A DNA stretch of 64,000 nucleotides from Morganella psychrotolerans (GTDB taxonomy: Bacteria; Pseudomonadota; Gammaproteobacteria; Enterobacterales; Enterobacteriaceae). Location: assembly GCF_001676055.1 (NCBI RefSeq), contig NZ_LZEX01000004.1, positions 1 to 64,000 of the forward strand, written 5' to 3'. The notes under the pieces are model-generated. The model did no database searches. It was not told the origin of the DNA and worked only from the letters and a program-made list of their open reading frames with translations. Below, piece after piece: positions 1 through 8,309 of this stretch (positions within the stretch are counted from its first letter, which is position 1; each line of letters opens with the position of its first letter). Both the position numbers and the translations under genes were made by a program.

Positions 1-1
1 A

Positions 2-130
2 ATAAATAAAACTGAATCATCAGATTTTAAGCTCTGTGAAATAAATCCAAAAGGCGTAAACACAGAATATCGTGTTGCAGCCGCTGCAGCATATTTATCT
101 GATAAAAATTTAACTGTTATATTTCAATAG
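2..130 (+). CDS. C-terminal fragment of an unknown protein (cut by window start)
   Basis: An open frame runs from the window edge to a TAG at 128-130, giving about 42 residues that end in a hydrophobic strand (LTVIFQ). The preceding run YRVAAAAAYLS followed by DKNLTVIF resembles the last helix and strand of small secreted proteins, but this is too short to assign a family. No start codon is visible because the gene begins outside the window. Function unknown. Confidence 0.45.
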   Translation: MNKTESSDFKLCEINPKGVNTEYRVAAAAAYLSDKNLTVIFQ

Positions 131-552
131 GTAATAATTCCTTTTACGGCTGTTCTCTTTATGCCTTATATTCCCCCCGACGATTATCCGGGACGTTCTT
201 CCGGATAAACAGGATGAAATAAGCCTGCTGTTCAGGTTAACCCGTTTATCCGTACTGAAAACGCCCGCAGAAAACCTTCCCATAATCCACCCTGCCCCGG
301 CGACACGGTTCAATTTTCGCACATCACTACATCTGTGCTTCAGTCGGTATCTGTGCACCGGGGTGCCTGATTACCGGATGTTTTGTGAGCAACTCAGGCT
401 TGTCGCGAAAAAATCACTTTATTTAACAATGGCGCCGGGAGTAAGGTGCGAAAAAGCAACCGGATCAGATACAATAGCGTAATACATGCCCTGCTATCCG
501 GGCCTGCAATGCAAACAGCTGCTAACTACAGCGTTAACCCCGGGAGGGATTT
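131..552. other. Intergenic region upstream of ymjA
   Basis: No convincing gene. An inverted repeat TTATCCGG (184-191) / CCGGATAA (201-208) forms an 8-bp hairpin with a 9-nt loop; it has no T-run, so it is not a clear terminator. A TACAAT at 468-473 could be a -10 for ymjA, but I see no good -35. The long minus-strand open frame here has arginine-rich, non-protein-like composition. Confidence 0.4.
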
Positions 553-798
553 ATGGAAAATATAGTCGCTGATAAATATTATGACATGGCAGATGAGTAT
601 GCACTGGAATCGGAAGTACCGGTGGAAGAGTCGGAATTCGATGCACTGGCACACTATTTTCAGTTGCTGATAACCTGCCTGATAAACAATGAAGAAATCA
701 GTGAGGAAGCACAGAAAAAGATGGCAGCTGAGGCTGGTATCAATAAACAACGAATTGATGATATTGCTGAATTTCTAAACCGCTGGGGTAATGATTAA
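553..798 (+). CDS. ymjA: YmjA family protein (DUF2543)
   Basis: An 81-residue acidic protein of unknown biochemical role. It matches enterobacterial YmjA almost end to end, with the recognisable blocks [27 protein letters not shown] and [11 protein letters not shown] strong Shine-Dalgarno (GGGAGG) lies just upstream of the ATG and supports this start. No signal peptide or membrane segment is visible, so it is probably a small cytoplasmic protein. It stands alone between intergenic hairpins. Identification rests on family recall; function is not known. Confidence 0.85.
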   Translation: MENIVADKYYDMADEYALESEVPVEESEFDALAHYFQLLITCLINNEEISEEAQKKMAAEAGINKQRIDDIAEFLNRWGND

Positions 799-834
799 AA
801 CCCCTCAGCAGCCCGGTGCAATTGTTCAGATAAA

Positions 835-861
835 ACCGGATAACCACACCCTTTATCCGGT
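835..861 (+). terminator. Hairpin downstream of ymjA
   Basis: Perfect 9-bp stem ACCGGATAA (835-843) / TTATCCGGT (853-861), loop of 9 nt, 37 bp after the ymjA stop. No T-tract follows, so termination is inferred from position only. The stem sequence is nearly the same as that of the hairpin upstream of ymjA at 184-208. Confidence 0.4.
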
Positions 862-992
862 AAAAGCTGCAAAATAGTGCCGATCCCGCTATACTGGCGG
901 CCGTACTGAAGACCGTACGGATAATTACAGGCAAATATCACATCATAACGTGATAATTTGCTGCCCCCATGATAAAAACCGGGAGTCTCATT

Positions 993-1328
993 ATGTCATT
1001 ACCTTCATGTCCGAAATGCAGTTCTGAATACACCTATGAAGATGGCGCAATGTATGTGTGCCCTGAATGCGCCCACGAATGGAATGATGCAGAACCCACT
1101 GCTGAAAGCGATGAACTGATTGTCAAAGATGCCAACGGTAATTTACTGGCTGACGGTGACAGCGTGACGGTTATTAAAGACCTGAAAGTCAAAGGCAGCT
1201 CTTCCATGCTGAAAATCGGCACAAAAGTGAAAGGGATCCGTTTAGTGGAAGGTGACCATAATATCGATTGTAAAATCGATGGCTTTGGTCAGATGAAACT
1301 GAAATCCGAGTTTGTGAAAAAGAACTGA
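993..1328 (+). CDS. yjdM: Zinc-ribbon protein YjdM (PhnA family)
   Basis: A 111-residue protein nearly identical in plan to E. coli YjdM (formerly PhnA). Its N-terminus MSLPSCPKC with a second CPEC pair forms a rubredoxin-like zinc ribbon. The C-terminal half ([27 protein letters not shown]) is the conserved small beta-barrel. A longer open frame starts at 969, but ATG 993 has a GGGAG Shine-Dalgarno at 981-985 and matches the family start. Despite the historical name it is not a phosphonoacetate hydrolase in enterobacteria; its role is unclear. Single gene, no operon partner. Confidence 0.93.
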   Translation: MSLPSCPKCSSEYTYEDGAMYVCPECAHEWNDAEPTAESDELIVKDANGNLLADGDSVTVIKDLKVKGSSSMLKIGTKVKGIRLVEGDHNIDCKIDGFGQMKLKSEFVKKN

Positions 1329-1397
1329 TTCTTCTCTCTGAAAAGATTGCTGACAAAATCCCGGCCTGTTTCTTCCCGGATGTTGCCAGCAATCCGG

Positions 1398-1419
1398 GGC
1401 TCCGCCACCCGGCGGAGCC
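1398..1419. terminator. Strong hairpin between convergent yjdM and the regulator
   Basis: Perfect 9-bp GC-rich stem GGCTCCGCC / GGCGGAGCC with a 4-nt loop (ACCC). It lies between two convergent genes and probably blocks read-through both ways. No clear U-tract on either side, so the mechanism is not certain. Confidence 0.5.
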
Positions 1420-1430
1420 GTAATATCCGT

Positions 1431-1772
1431 TCAGAATTTATATTTCCTGCCATCGGTCATACACTCCGCTGTGAGCATATCTGACTTCATACTGAGGTTA
1501 TCGGCGCATGCAAACACCCCTGAATAATCTGCAAAAAACCAACCTACAGGTGTTTGCAAAAGCTCAGCTATCCTCACCAGCAAACCAACACTAATCTGAC
1601 TGCGTCCGCGCTCATAACGGGATAACTGTTGCTGGCTGATCCCCAGACGATCGGCTACCTGCTGACCGGAATAGCCCTGTTCTTTTCGTTTCCGGGAGAC
1701 CCGGTATCCTATGGATTCATTAATAGAAACATTAGTCGGATTTTCAATTATACCTGTCATTACTCTTACCAT
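1431..1772 (-). CDS. MrpJ-like XRE-family transcriptional regulator
   Basis: A 109-113 residue regulator with a Cro/C1-type helix-turn-helix at about residues 20-75 (INESIGYRVSRKRKEQG, then GISQQQLSRYERGRSQI). The SINESIG opening and the SQQQ(L/F)SRYERG recognition helix are hallmarks of the MrpJ family, which in Proteus represses flagellar genes when fimbriae are made. It is closely similar to the MrpJ at 13929-14288, including PVGWFFAD against PVGWFMAD. The start is ambiguous: ATG at 1772 has no Shine-Dalgarno, while ATG at 1760 has AAGAG close by. It is divergent from the recombinase at 2135 and is probably the regulator of the adjacent fimbrial operon. Confidence 0.82.
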   Translation of the reverse strand: MVRVMTGIIENPTNVSINESIGYRVSRKRKEQGYSGQQVADRLGISQQQLSRYERGRSQISVGLLVRIAELLQTPVGWFFADYSGVFACADNLSMKSDMLTAECMTDGRKYKF

Positions 1773-2134
1773 TTAAATACACTATTGAATAAAATATTAT
1801 TGATACAAATGAATAATTATTATGATATCCATCATATGAATAACTCAGTAAAAAAAATATGTTAATAAATATAGAGGGCGAAAAACACATTCAGTTATTT
1901 TGTACAAACAAAATAAAACAAATAAACAATAAAAAACAAAAAACAAACGTAAAAAATTAAAAACAACAACATAAAAACATATTAAATATAAAAAACACCA
2001 ATATAAAATGACAACAGATAAAAACAATAACGCCCGTTAATATTACAACAAAAATGAGTAACTCTATTTTTTTGTGATAAGGTAAAAACACGATATTTAT
2101 TATATTTAAATAACAGTTAACCCCGGGGTTACTT
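1773..2134. other. AT-rich divergent promoter region
   Basis: Very A-rich spacer between the MrpJ-like gene and the recombinase, which are divergent. It must hold both promoters. I looked for inverted repeats like those of IE1 and IE2 and found none, so no invertible element is claimed here. Confidence 0.4.
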
Positions 2135-2686
2135 ATGCAAGAAAGAAAGCACCTGAGTGAACAGGAGGTTCATTCCCTTATATCATCATTACCTGATTCA
2201 ATTAACCACCTGCGTAATCAATGTATGATAGCGGTTTGTTTCAGCCATGGACTGCGTGCCAGTGAACTGACAAGTTTGGTTCTTAGTGATATCAATATGG
2301 ATGAAAAAACCATTCACATTACCCGATTAAAAAATGGATTAAGCACTAATCAGCCATTACAGGATCTTGAATATCGTTTATTGAAAAAATGGCTGAAACA
2401 ACGGAAAGAATTATGTAGTCATATTTCTCCCTGGGTTTTTCTCTCCCGTAAAGGCGGACGGTTATCACGTCAGCAGATATTCCGCATTATCAGAGACAGC
2501 GGATTATCTGCGCGCCTTAATATTGCTGCACACCCTCATATGTTGCGCCATGCCTGTGGTTACGCGCTCGCAGACCGGGGAACGGATACCCGCTTAATTC
2601 AGGATTATCTCGGGCACCGTAATATTCAGCATACCGTGCTTTATACCGCCAGTAATGTTGCCCGTTTTCGCAGTATAAAACTGTAA
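2135..2686 (+). CDS. FimB/FimE/MrpI-type tyrosine recombinase
   Basis: A 183-residue site-specific recombinase, the normal size for fimbrial invertases. The tyrosine-recombinase residues are all present: R41 (HGLRASEL), H135 and R138 (HPHMLRHACG), H161 (LGHRNIQHT) and the nucleophile Y170 (VLYTASN). These enzymes invert short promoter elements by strand exchange between inverted repeats. Unlike a textbook mrpI, it lies at the 3' end of a fimbrial operon, convergent with the glycan-ligase gene (7 bp between stops), with no recognisable inverted repeats beside it. It may act in trans on IE1 or IE2. Intact, unlike the related copy at 13387-13948. Confidence 0.88.
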   Translation: MQERKHLSEQEVHSLISSLPDSINHLRNQCMIAVCFSHGLRASELTSLVLSDINMDEKTIHITRLKNGLSTNQPLQDLEYRLLKKWLKQRKELCSHISPWVFLSRKGGRLSRQQIFRIIRDSGLSARLNIAAHPHMLRHACGYALADRGTDTRLIQDYLGHRNIQHTVLYTASNVARFRSIKL

Positions 2687-2693
2687 TTTATAT

Positions 2694-4353
2694 TCACCGG
2701 ACAAATTCATTTTCTTGTGGAAATAATTTTTGTGCTTGTGATAAATAATAATTTCTTTCTATCGTTCTTCCCTGATAATTCATAATCATAATAAGTGAGA
2801 TATATACATTTTTATCTGTATGTATTTTCAGATATTTTTCCGCCCACAACCGGTAACAATCTAATAACTGCGGGTCACGGGTCTGATTATAATGCATCAA
2901 TTTGTTCAGACTCAGGTCGAATTCAACCCGTTCATATTGTGTTATTAATATAATGTCCGGCACGGATGCCAGTACCTTAATATCCTGCATCCCCCGGCGT
3001 TCAGTATCCGTAAGGATAAGGCCCAGCCGGAAAGCGCTGCACATCCATACTATTACGATAGCCGGGATTACCATCATTATACCGGATAGTACGTTACTAA
3101 CAGGACGTGATACCGATATATTTACGGAAGATATACCACTTAATTTATCGGCCTGAGCCAGTAATAACAAACACAGCGCGAAATGTAATGCCGAAAGACC
3201 AAACGGATATTCTGTTTGCGTATGTAATAATATCGGAAGTATAATAATACACAGTGCCAATGGCAGCGAATTATGCTCATGGCGATAACGATGCCACGCC
3301 GGAATAACAATTTTTATTCCGCCAATAATAATCAGCAGTAATCCACCCAAGGCAACAGCGCCGCCTTCAACTCCCCAAAACAAAAATTCATTGTGCGGAT
3401 GAGTAAAGACACCTATACCTTCCGTAGATTTACCCTGTATAAGGCGAAAATGCTGAAATGCATACTCAAACCCGCCCGCACCCCAACCCGTCCATGGGCG
3501 TTGCTGTATCATTTCCCATGAACTTTTAATCGCTTCAAGACGGGCATTATTAGATGACGAATGATTAACTTCACCGATCAATGTGTAGTTTTTACACCAC
3601 CAGCCGGCGGCTGTACCAAGCAATAAAAGTATGACGGAGTGACATTTCCCTCTCACTGAGCCCATCAAAATCAGCATAATCACTGTGGTGATAATTGCAC
3701 TCACCCAACCAATCCGTGACTGAATAATAACCAGAACACACGGAAGAACAAACAGGGCAAACGCCGCAAAAAATCGTTTACGTTTGTTTTTCAGGTTTTC
3801 CGGTACAAGAAAGAGAAACAGTGCCAGCCCGATACCACACGCCAGGAAGGTCGCCAGCAAATTGACCTGCTGGAACACTCCATACGGACGGTTATTCTGC
3901 ACCGGCCAGGCAATCCATTCTCCCGCCGGTGTCAGTTGTAACAGAATAAGTAACGCGTGTGCCATGCACGCCAGCAGCCATAAAAAAATGAGTGCGTAAA
4001 CCCCGTTCCGGCTTAATTTCAACTGCACACAACTCAGATAAAACAGCAACCCGACTGCGGCCCCCGCCCAATACAATCCGCCGTTGAACAACCATTCCGG
4101 GCGGGTGTAGAGTAATGGCAGCGCCAGTATCACAATACCCGTGGCAAACCAGCGCAGCGCCGGAGTGATTATCCATGGCTGTTTTTTTCGGATTTGAGAG
4201 AGACTGACTGCAAACATCAGTCCCCCCATCATTGCCCATGAAAAACAATTCTGCGGCAGGCTCAGTCCGTATCCGCCGGAATTCGGAATAAAAAATAATG
4301 AGCCGGTTAACCAAAACAAAAAAAAAAAAAACTAAGCCGCGTGAGTAGGTCAT
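2694..4353 (-). CDS. O-antigen ligase / PglL-type oligosaccharyltransferase, out of frame at a T14 tract
   Basis: About 552 residues when in frame; a polytopic membrane protein (roughly 11-13 hydrophobic segments) with the Wzy_C/PglL layout. A central periplasmic loop holds NARLEAIKSSWEMI and a PHNEF motif, and a soluble tail follows. PglL-type enzymes move lipid-linked glycans onto proteins, including pilins; WaaL relatives act on lipid A core. The ATG at 4353 starts 3 bp after the adhesin stop, so the gene is translationally coupled as the last gene of the fimbrial operon. The frame shifts at a run of 14 T (coding strand) 22 nt into the gene; 13 T would restore it. As written, only a TTG at 4319 opens the long frame. 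Pilin glycosylation is inferred from context. Confidence 0.72.
4318..4331 (-). repeat. 14-bp homopolymer (candidate phase-variation tract)
   Basis: A14 on the plus strand, T14 in the ligase/transferase coding strand, within the first 12 codons. With T14 the ATG at 4353 reads into the wrong frame; T13 or T16 puts it in frame with the body of the protein. Tracts this long mutate by slippage at high rate. Confidence 0.8.
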
Positions 4354-4356
4354 CCG

Positions 4357-5301
4357 TTATTGCTCAGTAAATATCAGCACTGCATTCGCCGTAAAGTTAC
4401 CGGTTTCCAGGTCACTCAATGCCATAGCAGGATCCCGCACCGCTTCAAAACCGAGTGCCAGGGTATTGATACCGGACTGATAGCTCAGCGGGAATGAATC
4501 ACCGGGCTGAATCACTTTGCCTTTATACAGAACCGCCACACCCAAACCTTTGGTTGAGGTGCTGACGATATTGTCATTACTAACAGAAATCGGGGTGTAT
4601 TCCAGTCTCATATTGGCGTTGTAGGTGGTATTTCCGACACAATTAATAGTGAGATCCCTGGAGACAGCTGTTGTCGTACCGGATTTTACCGCAATATCAC
4701 TGCGATCCAGTCTCCCTAATTGAATATCCAGATTAGAATCGCTGTTAAAGGAGCATTTCGGAGGGTCAACAGGTAGCTTGTGAACATCGCTACAAAATAT
4801 GCCTCGCCCGTCAGGGCCATATCCCAGGTTGCCTCTATACTCATAACCGGTATCTACATGACTGAGCGTAATACAGTAGCCGCCCGCTGATGGTGATCTA
4901 CTATAGGCGCCGTTCGCTACAATTGACTGTTTTCTCAATGGAATGCCAGAGTCTAATTTAACAACACCACCAGATATAAGTAATGTCCCGCTTGCTTTAC
5001 TGCAGGTATCCATATTTTCCGGAACAGGACACCAATACATTTTTAATTCAAACAGACCGGAAAGTGGCACATAAGCCTGATCATCTCCCTCTGTAACTGT
5101 ATTCTGTCTCATCTCAACACGCTGCCCCTCACCATAATAAGCCCCTGTAGCAACTTTCCACTCACAATCAGCACCCGGACTTACCTGCCATCCCCCTTTG
5201 GCACAAGGTAATCTGGCTCCGACCCAGCCTTTTGCATAACCCGTCTGAAAAACAGCCAACAGCATAAACATTACCCATACACGTAGTATTATTATTGTCA
5301 T
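4357..5301 (-). CDS. Fimbrial tip adhesin-like protein, second tandem copy
   Basis: A 314-residue secreted protein: signal peptide to about residue 23 (ending TGYA), an N-terminal domain of about 160 residues with several cysteines (LPCAKGG, YWCPVPENMDTCSK, GGYCITL, GIFCSD), and a C-terminal pilin-like domain ending LIFTEQ. That two-domain plan is typical of chaperone-usher tip adhesins. The C-terminal domain is nearly identical to the gene at 5628-6576 (shared VSNDN, STSTKGLGVAVLYKGKVIQP and GFEAVRDPAMA blocks), while the receptor domain differs more. It arose by tandem duplication; the remnant at 5311-5555 marks the junction. It lacks the HKH zinc motif of MrpH, so its ligand is unknown. 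Confidence 0.75.
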   Translation of the reverse strand: MTIIILRVWVMFMLLAVFQTGYAKGWVGARLPCAKGGWQVSPGADCEWKVATGAYYGEGQRVEMRQNTVTEGDDQAYVPLSGLFELKMYWCPVPENMDTCSKASGTLLISGGVVKLDSGIPLRKQSIVANGAYSRSPSAGGYCITLSHVDTGYEYRGNLGYGPDGRGIFCSDVHKLPVDPPKCSFNSDSNLDIQLGRLDRSDIAVKSGTTTAVSRDLTINCVGNTTYNANMRLEYTPISVSNDNIVSTSTKGLGVAVLYKGKVIQPGDSFPLSYQSGINTLALGFEAVRDPAMALSDLETGNFTANAVLIFTEQ

Positions 5302-5310
5302 TTCTTGCCC

Positions 5311-5555
5311 CTATAAATATTCCGCTACCAATGTCCCGGTTATCCGGAACGGAAATTTAGAGAGATCCGTATCCTGCACTTTTATCAGTAATACCCCCCT
5401 GTTTCGGGGGTTGTGCGGCATTATCCAATTCAAACAAGTCAAACAATTTATTTAATTCAAGCGGTTACCCGTCTTTGAAAATTCTTACCTGCTATCCGGA
5501 GATATCACTCTCAGTGGCTGATATATCTGCCGGTACAGGGCGGGGTGTCATAAAT
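5311..5555 (-). pseudogene. Truncated duplicate of the minor pilin at 6586-7101 (3' half)
   Basis: On the minus strand this stretch aligns well with the 3' half of the minor pilin gene at 6586-7101. Shared stretches include GTTGTGCGGCATTATC, the AATTTATTTAA region and CAGGGCGGG(G/A)TGTCATAAA. It has no start, signal peptide or 5' half, and small indels break the frame. It is the left-over of a duplication of the pilin-adhesin pair. Confidence 0.75.
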
Positions 5556-5559
5556 GATA

Positions 5560-5614
5560 TCGGGTATATACCTTATCCATTCAGGATGCAGGTTCGTTGC
5601 CTGCATTCGGAATG
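5560..5614. repeat. Palindromic intergenic repeat (R1)
   Basis: Short member of a dispersed palindromic family. Imperfect 15-bp arms at 5578-5592 (CATTCAGGATGCAGG) and 5600-5614 (CCTGCATTCGGAATG) flank a 7-nt loop, preceded by GGGTATATACC. It lies 13 bp past the adhesin stop and would fold in the transcript. Confidence 0.7.
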
Positions 5615-5627
5615 AAAAAATCATCCG

Positions 5628-6576
5628 TTACTGTTCCGTGAATACCAAAACAGCATTCGCTGTAAAATCACCGGTTTTCAGGTCGCTCACTGCCATAGCA
5701 GGATCGCGCACTGCTTCAAAACCGAGTGTCAGGGTACTGATGCCGGGCTGATAACTCAGCGGGAATGAATCACCGGGCTGAATCACTTTGCCTTTATACA
5801 AAACAGCCACACCCAAACCTTTAGTTGAGGTGCTGACGACATTGTCATTACTGACAGAAATCGGGGTGTAATCCAGTTTCATATTGGCGTTATAGACTAT
5901 ATTTCCGGTGCAATTAATGGTGATATCTTTGGTTGCGGGGGTTGTTGTACCGGATTTTACCGCGATATCACCGCGTTCCAGTTGTCCCAGTTGAATATCC
6001 AGAATATTGCCGCCGTTAAAGGTGCATAAAGGGGGGTTAACAGGTAACGCATGAGCATCAGCACAAAATTTACCACGCCCGTCAGGGCCATATCCCATAT
6101 TCCCTTTATATTCATAGCCTGTATTTACATCACTGAGAGTGATGCAGTAACCACCCTGTGATGGTGCTTTCACTGATTTATCTCCCGTAATAATCAATTG
6201 ATTTCTCAATGAAATACTTGACTCTAACCTGACTATACCACCAGAAAACAGTAATGTTCCGCTTGATTTACTACAGGTATCCATATTGACCGGAAGAGAA
6301 CACCAGTAAGTTTTTAATTCAAAGTTACCCGAAACCGGCACATAAGCTTTATCATCCCCCTGATTATCGGTATTTGTCCTCATAGCAATGATCTGCTCTT
6401 TACCATAATAAGCACCGACAAAATTTGTCCAGTCGCAGATGCGACCCGCCGCAAATAATCCCTGACCTCCTCCGGCACAAGGCATTTCAGCCCCCGCCCA
6501 TCCTTTAGCCCGGACACTTTGCGATACCATCAGCAAAAAAAAACAGCGCCAGACCACGCGTAATTATAAATTTCAT
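5628..6576 (-). CDS. Fimbrial tip adhesin-like protein, first copy, signal peptide out of frame
   Basis: Two-domain adhesin, about 315 residues when in frame. The mature part starts KGWAGAEMPCAGGG, has a cysteine-bearing receptor domain (WCSLPVNMDTCSK, GGYCITL) and a pilin domain ending LVFTEQ. The natural start is ATG 6576 with a GGAG Shine-Dalgarno 6 nt upstream. From it the frame is correct up to a run of nine T (coding strand, 6535-6543) in the signal peptide, where it shifts. With eight T the protein opens as a perfect signal peptide (MKFIITRGLALFFLL, then SVRA cleavage). As written, only a GTG at 6557 inside the signal sequence opens the long frame. Position in the operon corresponds to mrpH, but no zinc histidines are present. 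Confidence 0.72.
6535..6543 (-). repeat. 9-bp homopolymer in the adhesin signal peptide
   Basis: A9 on the plus strand (T9 coding). One base fewer joins the ATG at 6576 to the mature adhesin frame. Confidence 0.75.
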
Positions 6577-6585
6577 TTCATACTC

Positions 6586-7101
6586 CTACAGATATTCCGC
6601 CACCAGTGTGCCGGTTGCCCGGAACGAGGACTGGGTAAAATCCGTGCCCGGTACTTTTACCAGTAGCGCTTCCAGTTTTGGTGGTTGTGCGGCATTATCA
6701 ATTTTAAAGAATTTATTTAACTCAAGTGGTTGCCCGTCTTTAAGAACTCTGACCTGTAATCCGGCAACATCACTTTCAATACCTGATGTATCTGTTGGCA
6801 CAGGGCGGGATGTCATAAACATCATCCGTAAGGTGCTGGCAGAATTAATACCGGGACAATCTAATGTGTAATTGAGTGGCAGACTGTAGACCTCTGTCTC
6901 CAGTTTATTAATACCGACATTTTTAAAATCTGCGGTAATAGTTTGATTATTATTTACCGTACAAATGGTCATGGCTTTTAATGTTCCGGTAAAGCTGAAT
7001 GATTTGTTATCACCCAATTGCCCCTGCCCTGCCTGTGATGACAATGCAGTTAATAAAATAAAGGCAGGTAATACAGACCGTATTATATTTTTCCTGTTCA
7101 C
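6586..7101 (-). CDS. Minor fimbrial subunit (position of mrpG)
   Basis: A 171-residue fimbrillin: signal peptide ending SSQAGQG, pilin fold with the conserved cysteine pair (MTICTVNN and LDCPG) and the C-terminal aromatic motif (LVAEYL) recognised by the chaperone. Likely a tip or adaptor pilin linking adhesin to rod. It overlaps the Shine-Dalgarno region of the adhesin gene downstream, showing tight operon packing. A 3' fragment of this gene was duplicated to 5311-5555. Confidence 0.8.
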   Translation of the reverse strand: MNRKNIIRSVLPAFILLTALSSQAGQGQLGDNKSFSFTGTLKAMTICTVNNNQTITADFKNVGINKLETEVYSLPLNYTLDCPGINSASTLRMMFMTSRPVPTDTSGIESDVAGLQVRVLKDGQPLELNKFFKIDNAAQPPKLEALLVKVPGTDFTQSSFRATGTLVAEYL

Positions 7102-7112
7102 TGTTTCTCCTG

Positions 7113-7724
7113 CTAATCAAAACTCATGGTTAATACCGCATTAGAAGAAATTGATTGTCCGTTTACCCACGTATTATCATCAGGATGTAACTGAACTAAC
7201 TCTACTTCCAGTTTTGGTGAATTCTGAACATTGACAAGATCCACATTAAAATCCGTATTAATATCCTGCGGTTTTCCGTTGACTAATAAGCGTATTCCCA
7301 GGTTCGGATTCATTGAGGCTACCCCGCCAACACTCACAGGTAATAATTTATGGCTGCCGTCACTAATCTCTGCACCCTGTTTTGAATCAAAACGAAAACG
7401 AGTGCCACCTGCGGTATCACCGATACACTCCATATCAGTATCAAGAGGTCTTATATAAGTACCGGAAATATTATTCACGCCGGATACCGAGGAAAACCGA
7501 ATATCCCCAAAATCAATATCCGGTGAACCATGATTTTTGAACACACACCTGCCGTTGGCAACCACTGTGCCGGAAATATTGATTTTCAACCGACTTTCAT
7601 CACCGGCTTTACGCGGAACGGAAAATGCGTCCGGAATGACTGCGCCGCATAACACCCCGGCAAGCAATAAGGTGTACAGAGACTGACGAGCACTGTACCG
7701 GTTTAAAAAATACATTAAATTCAT
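7113..7724 (-). CDS. Minor fimbrial subunit (position of mrpF)
   Basis: A 203-residue pilin-domain protein with an N-terminal hydrophobic segment (about residues 15-36, LYTLLLAGVLCGAVI) and a mature region starting near RKAGDESRLKINISG. It shows the usual cysteine pair (GRCVFKN, DMECIGD) and an NAVLTMSFD C-terminal strand. Spaced 11 bp from the next gene. Role as adaptor pilin is inferred from family and position. Confidence 0.78.
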   Translation of the reverse strand: MNLMYFLNRYSARQSLYTLLLAGVLCGAVIPDAFSVPRKAGDESRLKINISGTVVANGRCVFKNHGSPDIDFGDIRFSSVSGVNNISGTYIRPLDTDMECIGDTAGGTRFRFDSKQGAEISDGSHKLLPVSVGGVASMNPNLGIRLLVNGKPQDINTDFNVDLVNVQNSPKLEVELVQLHPDDNTWVNGQSISSNAVLTMSFD

Positions 7725-7757
7725 TACGATATCCTGTCTGCTGTCCGCCAGAACGGA

Positions 7758-8282
7758 TTACGGATAGGTGATTTCAAATGTGGCTGTTGCCGACAAATCA
7801 CCTGTTACAAGGGTTTTATCTTTAATTGCATCCGGCTCTGCCTGTACATATCCCTGAAAATTCAGTGTGGTCGAACCATCACTCAATGCATAGGCAGGAC
7901 TGGTTTTATTCAGCGGCAGCAACTTTCCTTCCGGTGTTTCAACACCGATAGCAAGGCCCGGTAATGAGCCATTATCCGGTACTAACAACCCTGGTAACCC
8001 GATACTTTCAGTGCCGCGAAAGGTGACAAATGCCTCTTTACCGATTGTGGTATCGCAATTTTCCAGCTCAATACTGAACGGCTCAGACGGTGTTCTGTCT
8101 GCCGTATAAAAGTAATTTTTTACTATTGTGCCGAACGACAGGGAGATATTTTCACTCTGCGCAGACAGTGTGCATGGCTCAAATACCAACTGTCCTTTGA
8201 TTTCAACATCCGTACTGTATGCCGCTGAACAGATCAGCAGACCGGAACACAGCACAGACGCATATTTAATCAATATCTTCAT
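7758..8282 (-). CDS. Minor fimbrial subunit (position of mrpE, sequence closer to the 15249-15794 pilin)
   Basis: A 174-residue fimbrillin with signal peptide (MKILIKYASVLCSGLLICSA). The mature part has KGQLVFEPCTL, the second cysteine in LENCDTTIGKE, and the ending ATFEITYP. Blocks such as DRTPSEPF.IELENCDTTIGK and GEPDA/AEPDAIKDKT match the pilin at 15249-15794 (QRTPSKAFRIRLSECDTSIGK, GEPDALANKT), so the two are direct counterparts although gene order differs between the operons. Confidence 0.8.
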   Translation of the reverse strand: MKILIKYASVLCSGLLICSAAYSTDVEIKGQLVFEPCTLSAQSENISLSFGTIVKNYFYTADRTPSEPFSIELENCDTTIGKEAFVTFRGTESIGLPGLLVPDNGSLPGLAIGVETPEGKLLPLNKTSPAYALSDGSTTLNFQGYVQAEPDAIKDKTLVTGDLSATATFEITYP

Positions 8283-8309
8283 TTTTTGCTCCTGATCTGC
8301 TGTTTTTCA

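Noticed and set aside
110-358. Minus-strand open frame at the left edge
   Set aside because: No ribosome site, arginine/serine-rich random composition, overlaps a real C-terminus.
1773-2134. A third invertible element beside the recombinase at 2135
   Set aside because: No inverted repeats related to IE1/IE2 or other convincing pair found by eye; region is only A-rich.
3892-4353. Separate 153-residue protein overlapping the ligase/transferase
   Set aside because: It is the wrong-frame continuation of the true start ATG 4353 after the T14 tract, not a protein of its own.
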